Shown here one piece after another: positions 29,770-39,563 of a stretch of 64,000 nt of DNA. Numbering within the stretch: the stretch's first letter is position 1; every line of letters starts with the position of its first letter. The DNA comes from Pseudomonas brassicacearum subsp. brassicacearum. Lineage in GTDB: Bacteria; Pseudomonadota; Gammaproteobacteria; Pseudomonadales; Pseudomonadaceae. The position numbers were made by a program, and so were the translations under genes. Location of the stretch: the NCBI RefSeq assembly GCF_008801605.1, contig NZ_VZPJ01000008.1:186001-250000 (forward strand), in the 5' to 3' direction. The notes beneath the pieces were generated by a model. That model searched no databases and was not told the DNA's origin. It saw only the letters and a list, made by a program, of their open reading frames with translations.

Positions 29770-31059
29770 ATGGCTGACAAAAAAGCGCAGTTGATCATCG
29801 AGGGCGCAGCCCCCGTCGAGCTGCCCATTTTAACCGGCACCGTTGGTCCCGATGTAATCGACGTACGGGGCCTGACGGCCACGGGCCGTTTCACCTTTGA
29901 CCCAGGTTTCATGTCGACCGCCTCGTGCGAATCGAAAATCACCTATATCGACGGCGACAACGGCATCCTGCTGCACCGCGGCTACCCGATCGAGCAACTG
30001 GCTGAAAAATCGGACTACCTGGAAACCTGCTACCTGCTGCTCAACGGCGAGCTGCCAACCGCAGAGCAAAAGGCCCAGTTCGTCAGCACCGTGAAGAACC
30101 ACACCATGGTTCACGAGCAGTTGAAGACCTTCTTCAACGGCTTCCGTCGCGATGCCCACCCGATGGCCGTCATGTGCGGCGTTGTCGGCGCCCTCTCGGC
30201 CTTCTACCACGACTCCCTGGACATCAATAACCCCCAGCATCGCGAAATCTCCGCGATCCGCCTGGTGGCGAAGATGCCGACCCTGGCAGCCATGGTCTAC
30301 AAGTACTCCATGGGCCAGCCCATGATGTACCCGCGCAACGACCTGACCTATGCAGAGAACTTCCTGCATATGATGTTCAACACCCCGTGCGAGATCAAAC
30401 CGATCAGCCCGGTGCTCGCCAAGGCCATGGACCGGATCTTCATCCTCCATGCCGACCACGAGCAGAACGCCTCCACGTCCACCGTGCGCCTGGCCGGCTC
30501 CTCGGGTGCCAACCCGTTCGCCTGTATCGCCGCCGGTATCGCCGCACTCTGGGGCCCTGCCCACGGCGGTGCCAACGAAGCGGTACTGACCATGCTCGAT
30601 GAAATCGGCGATGTCTCGAACATCGACAAGTTCATCGCCAAGGCCAAGGACAAGAACGATCCGTTCAAGCTGATGGGCTTCGGTCACCGGGTCTACAAGA
30701 ACCGCGACCCGCGCGCCACCGTCATGAAGCAGACCTGCGACGAAGTGCTCAAGGAACTGGGGATCAAGAACGATCCGCAACTCGAACTGGCCATGCGCCT
30801 GGAAGAGATCGCCCTGACCGACCCGTACTTCATCGAGCGCTCGCTGTACCCGAACGTCGACTTCTACTCGGGGATCATCCTCAAGGCGATCGGCATTCCA
30901 ACCAGCATGTTCACCGTGATCTTCGCCCTGGCGCGGACCGTCGGCTGGATCTCCCACTGGAAGGAAATGCTCTCCAGCCCGTACAAGATCGGCCGCCCGC
31001 GCCAGCTGTACACCGGCTACGAGTCGCGTGACATCACCCAGCTGGAAGACCGCAAGTAA
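29770..31059 (+). CDS. gltA: Type II citrate synthase
   Basis: A 429-residue hexameric (NADH-sensitive type) citrate synthase that condenses oxaloacetate and acetyl-CoA. Catalytic motifs are [20 protein letters not shown] (His), [12 protein letters not shown] (His), [14 protein letters not shown] and the late Asp in PNVDFYSG. A strong AGGAGG sits seven bases before the ATG. It is divergent from the sdh operon and ends at a strong terminator. Confidence 0.98.
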   Translation: MADKKAQLIIEGAAPVELPILTGTVGPDVIDVRGLTATGRFTFDPGFMSTASCESKITYIDGDNGILLHRGYPIEQLAEKSDYLETCYLLLNGELPTAEQKAQFVSTVKNHTMVHEQLKTFFNGFRRDAHPMAVMCGVVGALSAFYHDSLDINNPQHREISAIRLVAKMPTLAAMVYKYSMGQPMMYPRNDLTYAENFLHMMFNTPCEIKPISPVLAKAMDRIFILHADHEQNASTSTVRLAGSSGANPFACIAAGIAALWGPAHGGANEAVLTMLDEIGDVSNIDKFIAKAKDKNDPFKLMGFGHRVYKNRDPRATVMKQTCDEVLKELGIKNDPQLELAMRLEEIALTDPYFIERSLYPNVDFYSGIILKAIGIPTSMFTVIFALARTVGWISHWKEMLSSPYKIGRPRQLYTGYESRDITQLEDRK

Positions 31060-31092
31060 GACCTGCCTTGCTATAGGTCCCAAGCTGCACCG

Positions 31093-31136
31093 AACAGCCC
31101 CTGCTTCTTATATAAGAGCAGGGGCTGTTTTGTTTG
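31093..31136 (+). terminator. Terminator of gltA
   Basis: Stem AACAGCCCCTGCT / AGCAGGGGCTGTT followed by TTGTTTG. Confidence 0.88.
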
Positions 31137-31180
31137 TGCCCTCTTTGTCTGATCCAGAAGCTGCGGTGACAGGCCCGGCG

Positions 31181-31205
31181 CATCGCGAGCAAGCTCGCTC
31201 CCACA
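31181..31205 (-). repeat. Single REP
   Basis: One full - orientation REP. A truncated partner (GCTCCCACAGG at about 31219-31229) follows, but without the core. The rest of the 306-base gltA-actP gap holds only terminators. Confidence 0.85.
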
Positions 31206-31298
31206 CTGGATCTATGTACGCTCCCACAGGGGGGGAGATCGCTCCGGGCGGCGTTCCGACAATGGCGGCAGATCTGCACCCCCTCATAAACCCGGCAC

Positions 31299-31335
31299 AA
31301 AAAAATACCCCAGCCTCTCGACAGGGGTATTTCTT
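31299..31335 (-). terminator. Terminator of actP
   Basis: Stem AAATACCCC / GGGGTATTT, with a T tract on the minus strand from the run of As at 31299-31305. Confidence 0.85.
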
Positions 31336-31365
31336 CAAACACAACGCTTGCAGCTTACTGGCGCA

Positions 31366-33024
31366 TCAGTGGTTAACCGCCCCACTCGCCCCCAGGCCAG
31401 TCTGCGAACGCACGAACTGCGGGAAGAACAGCGCCCGCTCGTTTGCACCTTCAGCCGACTTGTCGGTAATGGAGAAGAACCAGATGCCGACGAAGGCAAT
31501 GGCCATCGAGAACAGCGCAGGGTATTCATACGGGAAGATCGCCTTCTCGTGACCCATGATCTGCACCCAGATGGTCGGGCCGAGGATCATAAGGCCCACG
31601 GCACTGACCAGGCCCAGCCAGCCGCCAATCATGGCGCCACGGGTGGTCAGCTTCTTCCAGTACATCGAAAGCAGCAGTACCGGGAAGTTGCAGCTCGCCG
31701 CGATGGAGAACGCCAGGCCCACCATGAACGCGATGTTCTGCTTCTCGAACAGGATGCCCAGGCCGATCGCCAGCACCGCCAGGGCGATGGTGGTGATTTT
31801 CGAGACGCGAATCTCGTCCTTCTCGTTTGCCTTGCCTTTCTTGATCACGCTGGCATACAGGTCATGGGACACCGCCGAGGCACCGGCCAGGGTCAGGCCC
31901 GCGACGACCGCCAGGATGGTGGCAAAGGCTACCGCCGAGATGAAGCCCAGGAAGATACTGCCGCCCACAGCGTTGGCCAGGTGCACCGCCGCCATGTTGT
32001 TACCACCGAGCAAGGCACCTGCCGCGTCCTTGAAGACCGGGTTGGTGCTGACCAGCAGGATCGCGCCGAAGCCGATGATGAAGGTCAGGATGTAGAAGTA
32101 ACCGATGAAGCCGGTGGCATACAGCACGCTCTTGCGCGCTTCCTTGGCGTCGCTCACGGTGAAGAAGCGCATCAGGATATGCGGCAGGCCAGCGGTACCG
32201 AACATCAGCGCCAGACCCAGGGAGAAGGCCGAGACCGGATCCTTCACCAGGCCGCCAGGGCTCATGATCGCCTCACCTTTAGGGTGAACCTTGACCGCTT
32301 CGGCAAACAGCATGTTGAAGTCGAAGTTGACGTGCTTCATGACCATCAGGGCCATGAACGAAGCACCCGACAGCAACAGCACCGCCTTGATGATCTGTAC
32401 CCAGGTGGTGGCCAGCATGCCGCCGAACAACACGTAGAGGCACATCAGGATGCCCACCAGGATCACCGCAACGTGGTAGTCCAGGCCGAACAGCAGCTGG
32501 ATCAGCTTGCCGGCACCGACCATTTGCGCGATCAGGTAGAACGCCACCACGACCAGCGAGCCACAGGCGGACAGACTGCGGATCTGGGTTTGCCCAAGGC
32601 GATAGGACGCCACGTCGGCAAAGGTGTACTTACCCAGGTTACGCAAGCGTTCAGCAATCAGGAACAGGATGATCGGCCAGCCCACCAGGAAGCCGATCGA
32701 GTAGATCAGACCGTCGTAGCCGGAGGCGAACACCAGTGCGGAGATCCCCAGGAAGGACGCCGCCGACATGTAGTCACCGGCAATGGCCAGGCCATTCTGG
32801 AAACCGGTGATCTTGCCGCCGGCCGCATAGTAGTCGGCCGCCGAGTTGTTTTTCTTGGACGCCCAGTAGGTGATATATAAAGTCGCGCCGACGAAGGCCA
32901 CGAACATCAGAATAGCCGCGACGTTGAGGGGTTGTTTCTGCACGGCACCGGTCAGGGCTTCAGCCGCCCAGACGCCCGGGGCGAACGCTGCGATGCTCAA
33001 TAGAGCCAGTAGACGCCGGATCAT
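31366..33024 (-). CDS. actP: Cation/acetate symporter ActP
   Basis: A 552-residue sodium:solute symporter (SSS family) with a signal-like first helix and about 13 hydrophobic segments. The ActP-type core includes [39 protein letters not shown] and [16 protein letters not shown]. It imports acetate and other short carboxylates. Its ATG overlaps the stop of the DUF485 gene by four bases, giving the standard yjcH-actP coupling. Its acetate supply fits the TCA genes next door. Confidence 0.93.
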   Translation of the reverse strand: MIRRLLALLSIAAFAPGVWAAEALTGAVQKQPLNVAAILMFVAFVGATLYITYWASKKNNSAADYYAAGGKITGFQNGLAIAGDYMSAASFLGISALVFASGYDGLIYSIGFLVGWPIILFLIAERLRNLGKYTFADVASYRLGQTQIRSLSACGSLVVVAFYLIAQMVGAGKLIQLLFGLDYHVAVILVGILMCLYVLFGGMLATTWVQIIKAVLLLSGASFMALMVMKHVNFDFNMLFAEAVKVHPKGEAIMSPGGLVKDPVSAFSLGLALMFGTAGLPHILMRFFTVSDAKEARKSVLYATGFIGYFYILTFIIGFGAILLVSTNPVFKDAAGALLGGNNMAAVHLANAVGGSIFLGFISAVAFATILAVVAGLTLAGASAVSHDLYASVIKKGKANEKDEIRVSKITTIALAVLAIGLGILFEKQNIAFMVGLAFSIAASCNFPVLLLSMYWKKLTTRGAMIGGWLGLVSAVGLMILGPTIWVQIMGHEKAIFPYEYPALFSMAIAFVGIWFFSITDKSAEGANERALFFPQFVRSQTGLGASGAVNH

Positions 33025-33332
33025 TGCTGAGCCTCCTTGAGAATCGCATTGTTCAGGTCGTCGAACTCGCCATTGGCGCGTCGTACGTAGATAGCGGTCA
33101 GGACGAAGGCCGAGACAATCAGGCCGACACCGATGGGAATGCCCCAGGTGATGGTGGACTCAGGCGTGATCTTGGCCCCGAGAATGTGTGGCCCGTAGGC
33201 GATCAGAAGAATGAAGCCGGAATACAGCCCAAGCATGATCGCCGAGAGAATCCAGGCGAACTTTTCCCGTTTTCTCACCAGCTCCTTGAAGCGCGGGCTG
33301 TTTTGAATCGAGAGGTAAATGCTGTCGTTCAT
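33021..33332 (-). CDS. yjcH: DUF485 inner-membrane protein (YjcH-like)
   Basis: A 103-residue, two-TM DUF485 protein ([19 protein letters not shown] then [16 protein letters not shown]). This family is almost always encoded just before acetate/SSS permeases and is thought to assist them. GAGG lies about ten bases upstream of the ATG, and an A-rich stretch overlaps the start codon (see separate entry). Confidence 0.9.
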   Translation of the reverse strand: MNDSIYLSIQNSPRFKELVRKREKFAWILSAIMLGLYSGFILLIAYGPHILGAKITPESTITWGIPIGVGLIVSAFVLTAIYVRRANGEFDDLNNAILKEAQQ

Positions 33333-33339
33333 TGTTTTT
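33332..33339 (-). promoter_or_regulatory. Candidate Hfq/Crc CA motif at the yjcH start
   Basis: On the minus strand AAAAACAA matches the AAnAAnAA pattern bound by Hfq/Crc in pseudomonads. It ends on the A of the start codon, where binding would block initiation. It is a short motif and so may be chance. Confidence 0.4.
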
Positions 33340-33470
33340 ATCCTCGCAGCACAGATTTAATTGGAACAGCCCTACTCTATGCGGCTCAAGGCCAGGTTCC
33401 AGACGACCTTAGTATTAGAACGACATGACGGTTCTGCCAGTTTTCCGCAAAAAAAACCAAGCCCCTCCCC

Positions 33471-33560
33471 TGTGGGAGCGAGCTTGCTCGCGATGGCGGT
33501 AGCACAGTCAGTGTAGATGCAAGCTGACACACCGCTATCGCGAGCAAGCTCGCTCCCACA
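33471..33560. repeat. REP pair (REPIN)
   Basis: The + copy is at 33471-33495 and the - copy at 33536-33560. The spacer shares GATGCAAGC.GACACACCGC with the pair at 42063-42152. Confidence 0.93.
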
Positions 33561-33592
33561 GGGGTTTGCGTTGCGCTCAGAATTGCGGGCAC

Positions 33593-33627
33593 AAAAAAAC
33601 CGCATGACACACGGCCATGCGGTTTTT
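33593..33627 (-). terminator. Terminator of the betaine/choline-binding protein gene
   Basis: Stem AAACCGCATG / CATGCGGTTT with A/T tracts. Confidence 0.82.
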
Positions 33628-33649
33628 CGGAACAGCTAAACCAGGCCGA

Positions 33650-34504
33650 TTACTTGCCGGTCCACTCCTTCACGCGGTCCGGGTGCTTGGCAACCCAGTC
33701 CTTGGCGGCGGCTTCAGGCTTGGCACCTTCCTGGATCGCCAGCATGACTTCGCCAATCTCGTCTTTCGAAGACCATTGGAATTTCTTCAGGAACGCGACC
33801 ACTTCCGGTGCCTTGGCCTCCAATTCCTTGCTGCCGATGCTGTTCACGGTTTCAGCCGCGCCGTAGACGCCTTTCGGGTCTTCCAGGAAGCGCAGTTTCC
33901 ACTTGGCGAACATCCAGTGCGGCACCCAACCGGTGACGGCGATGGATTCATTTTTCTTCTCGGCACGGGTCAGCTCGGCAATCATGCCGGCGCCGGAACT
34001 GGCCTTGAGTTGATAACCGGTCAGGTCGTAATCCTTGATGGCCTGTTCGGTCTTGAGCATTACGCCTGAACCGGCGTCGATGCCGACGATGCGCTTCTTG
34101 AAGGAGTCGTCGGTTTTCAGATCCTCGAGCGACTTGGCCTTGACGTACTCCGGCACGATCAGGCCGATTTTGGCGTCCTTGAAGTTGGGGCCGTAGTCGA
34201 CCACCTGGTCCTTGTTCTTCGTCCAATAGTCGCCGTGAGTCACCGGCAGCCAGGCCGAGAGCATCGCGTCGAGCTTACCGGTGGCCACGCCTTGCCACAT
34301 GATCCCGGTCGCGACCGCTTGCAGCTTCACGTCATAACCGAGTTTCTGCTTGATCACTTCGGCGGCCACGTGGGTGGTCGCGACGCTGTCGGACCAGCCG
34401 TCAACGTAACCGATGCTCAGGGTTTTGGTTTCGGCGCTGGCCAAGGTGGAACTGATGGCCAGTACCAGTGCGGCACCTGCGCCCAAGAGTCGTCGCATCT
34501 TCAT
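33650..34504 (-). CDS. Quaternary-amine (betaine/choline) ABC binding protein, orphan
   Basis: A 284-residue periplasmic protein with a signal peptide (LLGAGAALVLAISSTLASA|ET). It is an OpuAC-type binding domain: LSIGYVDGWSDSVATTHVAAE, then GIMWQGVATGKLDAML and TGWVPHWMFAKWKLRFLEDP, with the Trp-rich ligand cage typical of quaternary ammonium binding. No permease or ATPase gene is adjacent, so it resembles the stand-alone CaiX/BetX-type proteins that share a common transporter in pseudomonads. The exact ligand cannot be told. Confidence 0.85.
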   Translation of the reverse strand: MKMRRLLGAGAALVLAISSTLASAETKTLSIGYVDGWSDSVATTHVAAEVIKQKLGYDVKLQAVATGIMWQGVATGKLDAMLSAWLPVTHGDYWTKNKDQVVDYGPNFKDAKIGLIVPEYVKAKSLEDLKTDDSFKKRIVGIDAGSGVMLKTEQAIKDYDLTGYQLKASSGAGMIAELTRAEKKNESIAVTGWVPHWMFAKWKLRFLEDPKGVYGAAETVNSIGSKELEAKAPEVVAFLKKFQWSSKDEIGEVMLAIQEGAKPEAAAKDWVAKHPDRVKEWTGK

Positions 34505-34926
34505 CGTTACTTCCCCGAAAGTGCTGCGCCCGACGGATGCCGGGCGGCGTCAACGTATAGTTATGATGCTCAGCGCCCCCATCACGCTCGCCCTCAAACC
34601 GGTCTGAACGCCAGTGGAGTACTGACTCGTTGATCATCAACCTGCTCCGATCCGGAACCTGCTCTGTCTGCGACGTCGAGGCAACGAGAAACGACATCAG
34701 AACGCCAGCTCTCAGTTCCAGGCATTTGTACCAGCGCCACACGTGAGATTTGCGGTCAAATCCGGCAAACGCCAGATAACTAGCCGCCAGCACGCACGAC
34801 CGTGTATCTTCCCGCTACTATCGCGCCCCGTCCGTGCCTGTTTTGTGCCCATCATGGCACTTGGCTCCGCTTCGGTGGTCATAGCCTGCGAACCTCATTC
34901 GGCACCTTCCTCTAAGGGATCCAGTC
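34505..34926. other. Gene-free divergent region
   Basis: A 422-base gap between divergently transcribed genes. It contains GATGCCGGGCGGCGTC-like GC-rich stretches and no credible coding frame. It must carry both promoters, but I could not place them. Confidence 0.5.
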
Positions 34927-36225
34927 ATGCTCCGTTCCTTGCGCTTCGCTGCCCTTCTCGGCGGCCTTATCCTGAGTGCGTCCGCGCTGGCGGCAGATAT
35001 TGACGCCGCCAGCTATGGCTACCCCTTGACCAACCCGTTCGAGGCGACCATCGCCACCACGCCACCGGACCTGCGTCCGGAGTTGCCGCTGATCGAAGAC
35101 ATCAACCAGGCAGACCACAGCCTGACCCTGCGCCCGGAACGCGAGTTCATCCTGCCGGACAACTTCTGGCCGGTGAAAAGCCTCACATACCGCATGGCCA
35201 CCCAGGACAAACCCGCACCGCTGATTTTCCTGATCGCCGGCACCGGTGCGCGCTTTGACAGTAGCATTAATGAATACCTCAAGCGCCTCTACTACAAGGC
35301 CGGCTACCACGTGGTGCAGTTGTCCTCGCCCACCAGCTTCGACTTCATGAGCGCCGCTTCGCGCTTCGCCACGCCAGGCATTTCCAAGGAAGACGCCGAA
35401 GACATGTACCGGGTGATGCAAGCCGTGCGCGCGCAGAACCCCAAGCTGCCCGTGACCGAGTACTACCTGACCGGCTACAGCCTCGGCGCCCTGGATGCGG
35501 CCTTCGTCGCACACCTGGACGAAACCCGGCGCAGCTTCAATTTCAAGAAGGTGCTGCTGCTGAACCCGCCGGTGAACCTCTACACCTCGATCACCAACCT
35601 GGACAAACTGGTCCAGACCGAGGTCAAGGGTATCAACAACACCACCACCTTCTATGAACTGGTGCTGAACAAGCTGACGCGCTACTTCCAGCAAAAAGGC
35701 TACATCGACCTCAACGATGCCCTGCTCTACGACTTCCAGCAGTCCAAGCAACACCTGAGCAACGAGCAGATGGCCATGTTGATCGGCACCTCGTTCCGTT
35801 TCTCGGCCGCCGACATCGCGTTCACCTCGGACCTGATCAACCGCCGCGGGCTGATCATCCCGCCCAAGTTCCCGATTACCGAAAGCACCAGCCTGACGCC
35901 GTTCCTCAAGCGTGCGCTGCAATGCGATTTCGACTGTTACCTCACCGAGCAGGTGATCCCGATGTGGCGCGCGCGCACTGACGGCGGCAGCCTGTTGCAA
36001 CTGGTCGATCAGGTCAGCCTGTACGCGCTGAAGGATTACCTGCATGACAGCCCGAAGATTGCCGTCATGCACAATGCCGACGACGTCATCCTCGGCCCGG
36101 GCGACCTGGGCTTCCTGCGCAAGACCTTTGGCGATCGCCTCACGGTTTATCCACTGGGCGGCCACTGCGGCAACCTTAACTACCGCGTCAACAGCGACGC
36201 CATGCTGGAGTTCTTCCGTGGCTAA
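34927..36225 (+). CDS. Exported alpha/beta-hydrolase-like protein coupled to mlaA
   Basis: A 432-residue protein with a signal peptide (LLGGLILSASALA|AD). It has an alpha/beta-hydrolase-like core: PLIFLIAGTGA, a nucleophile elbow YYLTGYSLGALDAAF (Ser in GYSLG) and late HNADDVILG and GGHCGNL segments that could supply the Asp and His. It is predicted to be periplasmic. Its 3' end overlaps the mlaA start by eight bases, which suggests a role in envelope lipid homeostasis, for example as a lipase or phospholipase. That function is inferred. Homologues are sometimes labelled serine/threonine kinases, for which I see no motif. Confidence 0.75.
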   Translation: MLRSLRFAALLGGLILSASALAADIDAASYGYPLTNPFEATIATTPPDLRPELPLIEDINQADHSLTLRPEREFILPDNFWPVKSLTYRMATQDKPAPLIFLIAGTGARFDSSINEYLKRLYYKAGYHVVQLSSPTSFDFMSAASRFATPGISKEDAEDMYRVMQAVRAQNPKLPVTEYYLTGYSLGALDAAFVAHLDETRRSFNFKKVLLLNPPVNLYTSITNLDKLVQTEVKGINNTTTFYELVLNKLTRYFQQKGYIDLNDALLYDFQQSKQHLSNEQMAMLIGTSFRFSAADIAFTSDLINRRGLIIPPKFPITESTSLTPFLKRALQCDFDCYLTEQVIPMWRARTDGGSLLQLVDQVSLYALKDYLHDSPKIAVMHNADDVILGPGDLGFLRKTFGDRLTVYPLGGHCGNLNYRVNSDAMLEFFRG

Positions 36226-37006
36226 ATATCTGCTGCTTATCGCTGCGTTAATGAGTGCGGGCATGGTCCACGCCGACAACAGCAAGGCCAATGCGCCTGT
36301 GGTGGTGGATTCGGACGGCTTCAAGGAGCCGCTGAGCAAGCTCAAGTTCAACCCTGGCCTGGACCAGCGCGAATTCGAGCGCTCGACCCTCAACGCCCTG
36401 AACGTCTATGACCCGCTGGAGTCCTGGAACCGCCGCGTCTACCACTTCAACTACCGCTTCGACCAATGGGTATTCCTGCCCGTGGTCGATGGCTACCGCT
36501 ACGTCACGCCAAGCTTCGTGCGCACCGGGGTCAGCAACTTCTTCAATAACCTGGGGGATGTGCCAAACCTGATGAACAGCCTGCTGCAATTCAAGGGCAA
36601 GCGTTCGATGGAAACCACGGCGCGTCTGCTGCTCAACACCACCGTCGGCATCGCCGGCCTGTGGGACCCAGCCACCGCCATGGGCCTGCCGCGCCAGAGC
36701 GAAGACTTCGGCCAGACCCTGGGCTTCTACGGCGTACCGGGCGGCGCCTACTTCGTGTTGCCGATCTTCGGCCCGTCGAACCTGCGCGACACCTCAGGCC
36801 TGCTGGTGGACTACACAGCCGAATCGGCGATCAACTACCTGAACGTCTCCGAAGTCAGTTCCAACCACCCGGAGCTGCTGCTTCTGCGCGGCGTCGACAA
36901 GCGCTACCAGACCGGTTTCCGCTATGGGCAACTGAACTCGCCATTCGAGTATGAGAAGGTGCGCTACGTGTACACCGAGTCGCGCAAGTTGCAGATTGCC
37001 GAATAA
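36218..37006 (+). CDS. mlaA: MlaA/VacJ family outer-membrane lipid asymmetry protein
   Basis: A 262-residue MlaA (VacJ) protein that removes mislocalised phospholipid from the outer leaflet of the outer membrane. It has the family core: NVYDPLESWNRRVYHFNYRFDQW, TGVSNFFNNLGDVPNLMNSLLQ, NTTVGIAGLWDPAT and the GVPGGAYFVLPIFGPSNLRDT motif. I chose GTG 36218, with CTGGAG seven bases upstream and a signal peptide (YLLLIAALMSAGMVHA|DN). There is no lipobox cysteine, unlike E. coli MlaA. The mlaBCDEF genes are not in the window. Confidence 0.93.
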   Translation: MAKYLLLIAALMSAGMVHADNSKANAPVVVDSDGFKEPLSKLKFNPGLDQREFERSTLNALNVYDPLESWNRRVYHFNYRFDQWVFLPVVDGYRYVTPSFVRTGVSNFFNNLGDVPNLMNSLLQFKGKRSMETTARLLLNTTVGIAGLWDPATAMGLPRQSEDFGQTLGFYGVPGGAYFVLPIFGPSNLRDTSGLLVDYTAESAINYLNVSEVSSNHPELLLLRGVDKRYQTGFRYGQLNSPFEYEKVRYVYTESRKLQIAE

Positions 37007-37029
37007 CTTTCGGCCACCCCAAAACCCAC

Positions 37030-37119
37030 TGTGGGAGCGAGCGTGCTCGCGATAGCAGTCTGTCAGGCAACATTAATGTTGGATGTCAGGCCCTCATCGC
37101 GAGCAAGCTCGCTCCCACA
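37030..37119. repeat. REP pair (REPIN)
   Basis: The + copy is at 37030-37054 (core variant GAGCGTGCTC) and the - copy at 37095-37119. It lies between the convergent mlaA and DUF808 genes. Confidence 0.92.
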
Positions 37120-37139
37120 GGGGTTATGTGTTGTCACTT

Positions 37140-38054
37140 TTAGCCTTTCAGCGCTTTCCAGATCTTGCCCACCGCCAGCACACCGACCAACACCACCGCC
37201 CCCGCGACAATCCCCGCCACCGCATTGAGCAACGTCGGCACGATAAACCCGGCACCACCGGCGCTGGCCGTCACGCTTTCGATCCAGTGATGCACCACCG
37301 GCACGCCATGGGTCAGGATGCCACCACCCACCAGGAACATCGCCGCCGTGCCGATCACCGACAGGCTTTTCATCATGTAGGGTGCCGCACTCAGGATGGC
37401 GCCGCCGATGCTTTTGGCGGCCTGCCCTGGCTTCTGGGTCAACCAGAGTCCCAGGTCATCGAGCTTGACGATCCCGGCCACCAGGCCATAGACCCCAATG
37501 GTCATGACGATGGCGATGCCCGACAGGACGATCACCTGCTGGGTCAGTGCGGCGTCGGCAACGGTGCCGAGGGTGATGGCGATGATTTCCGCTGACAGGA
37601 TGAAGTCGGTGCGTACCGCGCCCTTGATCTTGTCCTTTTCAAACGCCACCAGATCGACCGCCGGATCCGACACGGCCTCGACCAGTTGCGCATGTTCGGC
37701 CTGGTCTTCAGCCTTGCTGTGAAGGAACTTGTGGGCCAGTTTTTCGAACCCTTCGAAACACAGATAAGCGCCGCCCACCATCAACAACGGCGTCACCAGC
37801 CACGGGACGAAGGCGCTGATCGCCAGCGCCGATGGCACCAGGATCAACTTGTTGATGAACGAACCCTTGGCCACCGCCCACACCACCGGCAGCTCCCGCT
37901 CGGCCCGTACACCAGAGACTTGCTGGGCGTTGAGCGCCAAGTCATCGCCGAGCACGCCAGCGGTCTTCTTGGCGGCCATCTTGGTCATCAGCGCAACATC
38001 GTCGAGCACGGTGGCGATATCGTCGATCAGTACCAGCAAACTGCTTCCAGCCAT
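37140..38054 (-). CDS. DUF808 family membrane protein (YedI-like)
   Basis: A 304-residue integral membrane protein of the DUF808/YedI family. It opens [20 protein letters not shown], has the [19 protein letters not shown] segment, and has about six hydrophobic stretches ([42 protein letters not shown]). AAGGAG precedes the ATG at 38054. The function is unknown in the family. It is divergent from the TetR gene. Confidence 0.87.
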   Translation of the reverse strand: MAGSSLLVLIDDIATVLDDVALMTKMAAKKTAGVLGDDLALNAQQVSGVRAERELPVVWAVAKGSFINKLILVPSALAISAFVPWLVTPLLMVGGAYLCFEGFEKLAHKFLHSKAEDQAEHAQLVEAVSDPAVDLVAFEKDKIKGAVRTDFILSAEIIAITLGTVADAALTQQVIVLSGIAIVMTIGVYGLVAGIVKLDDLGLWLTQKPGQAAKSIGGAILSAAPYMMKSLSVIGTAAMFLVGGGILTHGVPVVHHWIESVTASAGGAGFIVPTLLNAVAGIVAGAVVLVGVLAVGKIWKALKG

Positions 38055-38184
38055 GGAGGGGCTCCTTGAATAATAATGCCGCGCAGCATACCGCGAGCCG
38101 CGGCGCCTTGGGCATTCTTGAGCGCCGCGCGAGGCCGGTGCTACCATGCGCCACCGCCAGAACAGGCAAGGAACCCCTGGGTTT

Positions 38185-38790
38185 ATGAGCACTATCCGCG
38201 AGCGCAACAAAGAATTGATCCTGCGTGCCGCCAGCGAAGAGTTTGCCGACAAGGGCTTCGCCGCGACCAAGACCAGCGACATCGCGGCCAAGGCAGGCCT
38301 GCCCAAACCCAACGTCTACTACTACTTCAAATCCAAGGAAAACCTCTACCGCGAGGTCCTGGAAAGCATCATCGAGCCGATTCTCCAGGCTTCGACACCG
38401 TTCAATGCCGACGGTGTGCCCGGCGAGGTACTGAGCCACTACATCCGCTCCAAGATCCGCATTTCCCGAGACCTGCCCTTCGCCTCGAAAGTCTTCGCCA
38501 GCGAAATCATGCACGGCGCCCCCCACCTGAGCCCCGACCTGGTGGACCAACTCAACGCCCAGGCCCGGCACAACATCGCCTGCATCCAGACCTGGATCGA
38601 CCGCGGCCAGATCGCCCCCATCGACCCCAACCACCTGATGTTCAGCATCTGGGCCGCCACCCAGACCTATGCCGATTTCGACTGGCAGATCAGCGCCGTG
38701 ACCGGCAAGGCCAAGCTCGATGAGGCGGATTACGAAGCGGCGGCGCAGACGATTATTCGGTTGGTGTTGAAGGGGTGTGAGCCAGACTGA
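38185..38790 (+). CDS. TetR/AcrR family regulator (RutR-like)
   Basis: A 201-residue repressor-type protein. The N-terminal helix-turn-helix is [20 protein letters not shown] followed by [13 protein letters not shown]. The C-terminal ligand domain is RutR-like ([40 protein letters not shown]). I chose ATG 38185 (MSTIRERN); an upstream ATG at 38146 would add 13 poorly conserved residues. It has no obvious partner other than divergent DUF808, and neither operator nor ligand is known. Confidence 0.88.
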   Translation: MSTIRERNKELILRAASEEFADKGFAATKTSDIAAKAGLPKPNVYYYFKSKENLYREVLESIIEPILQASTPFNADGVPGEVLSHYIRSKIRISRDLPFASKVFASEIMHGAPHLSPDLVDQLNAQARHNIACIQTWIDRGQIAPIDPNHLMFSIWAATQTYADFDWQISAVTGKAKLDEADYEAAAQTIIRLVLKGCEPD

Positions 38791-38805
38791 AGACTGAGTA
38801 GCCCT

Positions 38806-38872
38806 CATCGCGAGCAAGCTCGCTCCCACAGGGTTTTGCGGCGCCCTTGTGGGAGCGAGCTTGCTCGCGATT
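38806..38872. repeat. REP pair, back-to-back, next to the RAYT gene
   Basis: The - copy is at 38806-38830 and the + copy at 38848-38872, only 17 bases apart. It lies 20 bases beyond the 3' end of the transposase gene. Confidence 0.93.
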
Positions 38873-38892
38873 GAAGACAACTCGATTTCAAG

Positions 38893-39351
38893 TCAAAGCC
38901 AAATGGCATCCCACAGCGGATAGTCGCCAAGTCGCTCTACCAGGCCTGCCCGCAGTGGATTTGCCACAACATAGCGAGCCAGCTTTACCAAATCCTCTTC
39001 CCGCCGCAGAGCTCGATCGTGGTATCCCGGTTGCCAAAGGCTACCTCTGTGCCCTGTGGACATGTTTACCGCCCGAGCACTCAAGGACTTGGTTTTTTGC
39101 ATCAGCTCATTCAGCGAGCCTTGCTGCAATTCAATCAACCAATGGAAATGGTCAGGCATGATCACCCAAGCCAATGACTTCGCCCTTCTCTCAACCTGGG
39201 CACACCTAAATTGCTCAACGACCAATCGACCTAAAGCGAAATCCTGGAAAATCGGCTTTCGCTCAGCCGTGTTAGTGGTCAATAGATAGATTCGATTCAA
39301 CTCACCGTAACGGCCGGTGCGCAAACGACGTGAAGCAGGTAGATCAGGCAT
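38893..39351 (-). CDS. rayT: REP-associated tyrosine transposase (RAYT)
   Basis: A 152-residue single-domain Y1/HUH transposase related to IS200/IS605 TnpA and E. coli TnpA-REP. The HUH motif is in VIMPDHFHWLIEL (His68, His70). The likely nucleophile is Tyr127 in LARYVVANPLRAGLV, after WQPGYHDRALR. The full length ends with the usual YPLWDAIWL. RAYTs nick and join single-stranded REP hairpins and are held responsible for REP/REPIN spread. REP pairs flank it on both sides (38806-38872, 39447-39540), forming a REPtron. It is intact and probably active. Confidence 0.93.
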   Translation of the reverse strand: MPDLPASRRLRTGRYGELNRIYLLTTNTAERKPIFQDFALGRLVVEQFRCAQVERRAKSLAWVIMPDHFHWLIELQQGSLNELMQKTKSLSARAVNMSTGHRGSLWQPGYHDRALRREEDLVKLARYVVANPLRAGLVERLGDYPLWDAIWL

Positions 39352-39446
39352 TCCTTCGCCTCTCCAATGATCAGGTCATCAAAGGCTAGGCCTGTAGATT
39401 TTTGAATGCCGGACAGACTCTTGGCTGGATGTGTCTGGTAGATCGT

Positions 39447-39540
39447 CATCGCGAGCAAGCTCGCTCCCACACTAGGCTTGCGGTGTTCAGACATCATGTG
39501 TCGAACATCAAGCCCTGTGGGAGCGAGCTTGCTCGCGATG
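39447..39540. repeat. REP pair, back-to-back, on the 5' side of the RAYT gene
   Basis: The - copy is at 39447-39471 and the + copy at 39516-39540, both with full-consensus cores. With the pair at 38806 it encloses the transposase gene. Confidence 0.93.
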
Positions 39541-39563
39541 AGGCCCGTCAATTCACCGCAAAA

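Noticed and set aside
34927-36225. Serine/threonine protein kinase annotation for the mlaA-linked protein
   Set aside because: No kinase glycine loop, catalytic HRD or DFG is present; the GYSLG elbow and signal peptide fit an exported hydrolase.
34912-36393. 493-codon open frame antisense to the hydrolase and mlaA
   Set aside because: It crosses two real, coupled genes and lacks motifs.
39297-39551. 84-codon frame upstream of the RAYT gene
   Set aside because: Its translation is mostly REP-derived (GASLLAM, ASKLAPTG). The same peptides recur wherever REPs occur (for example 55653-56191, 37031-37228 and 42064-42300), so these are not genes.
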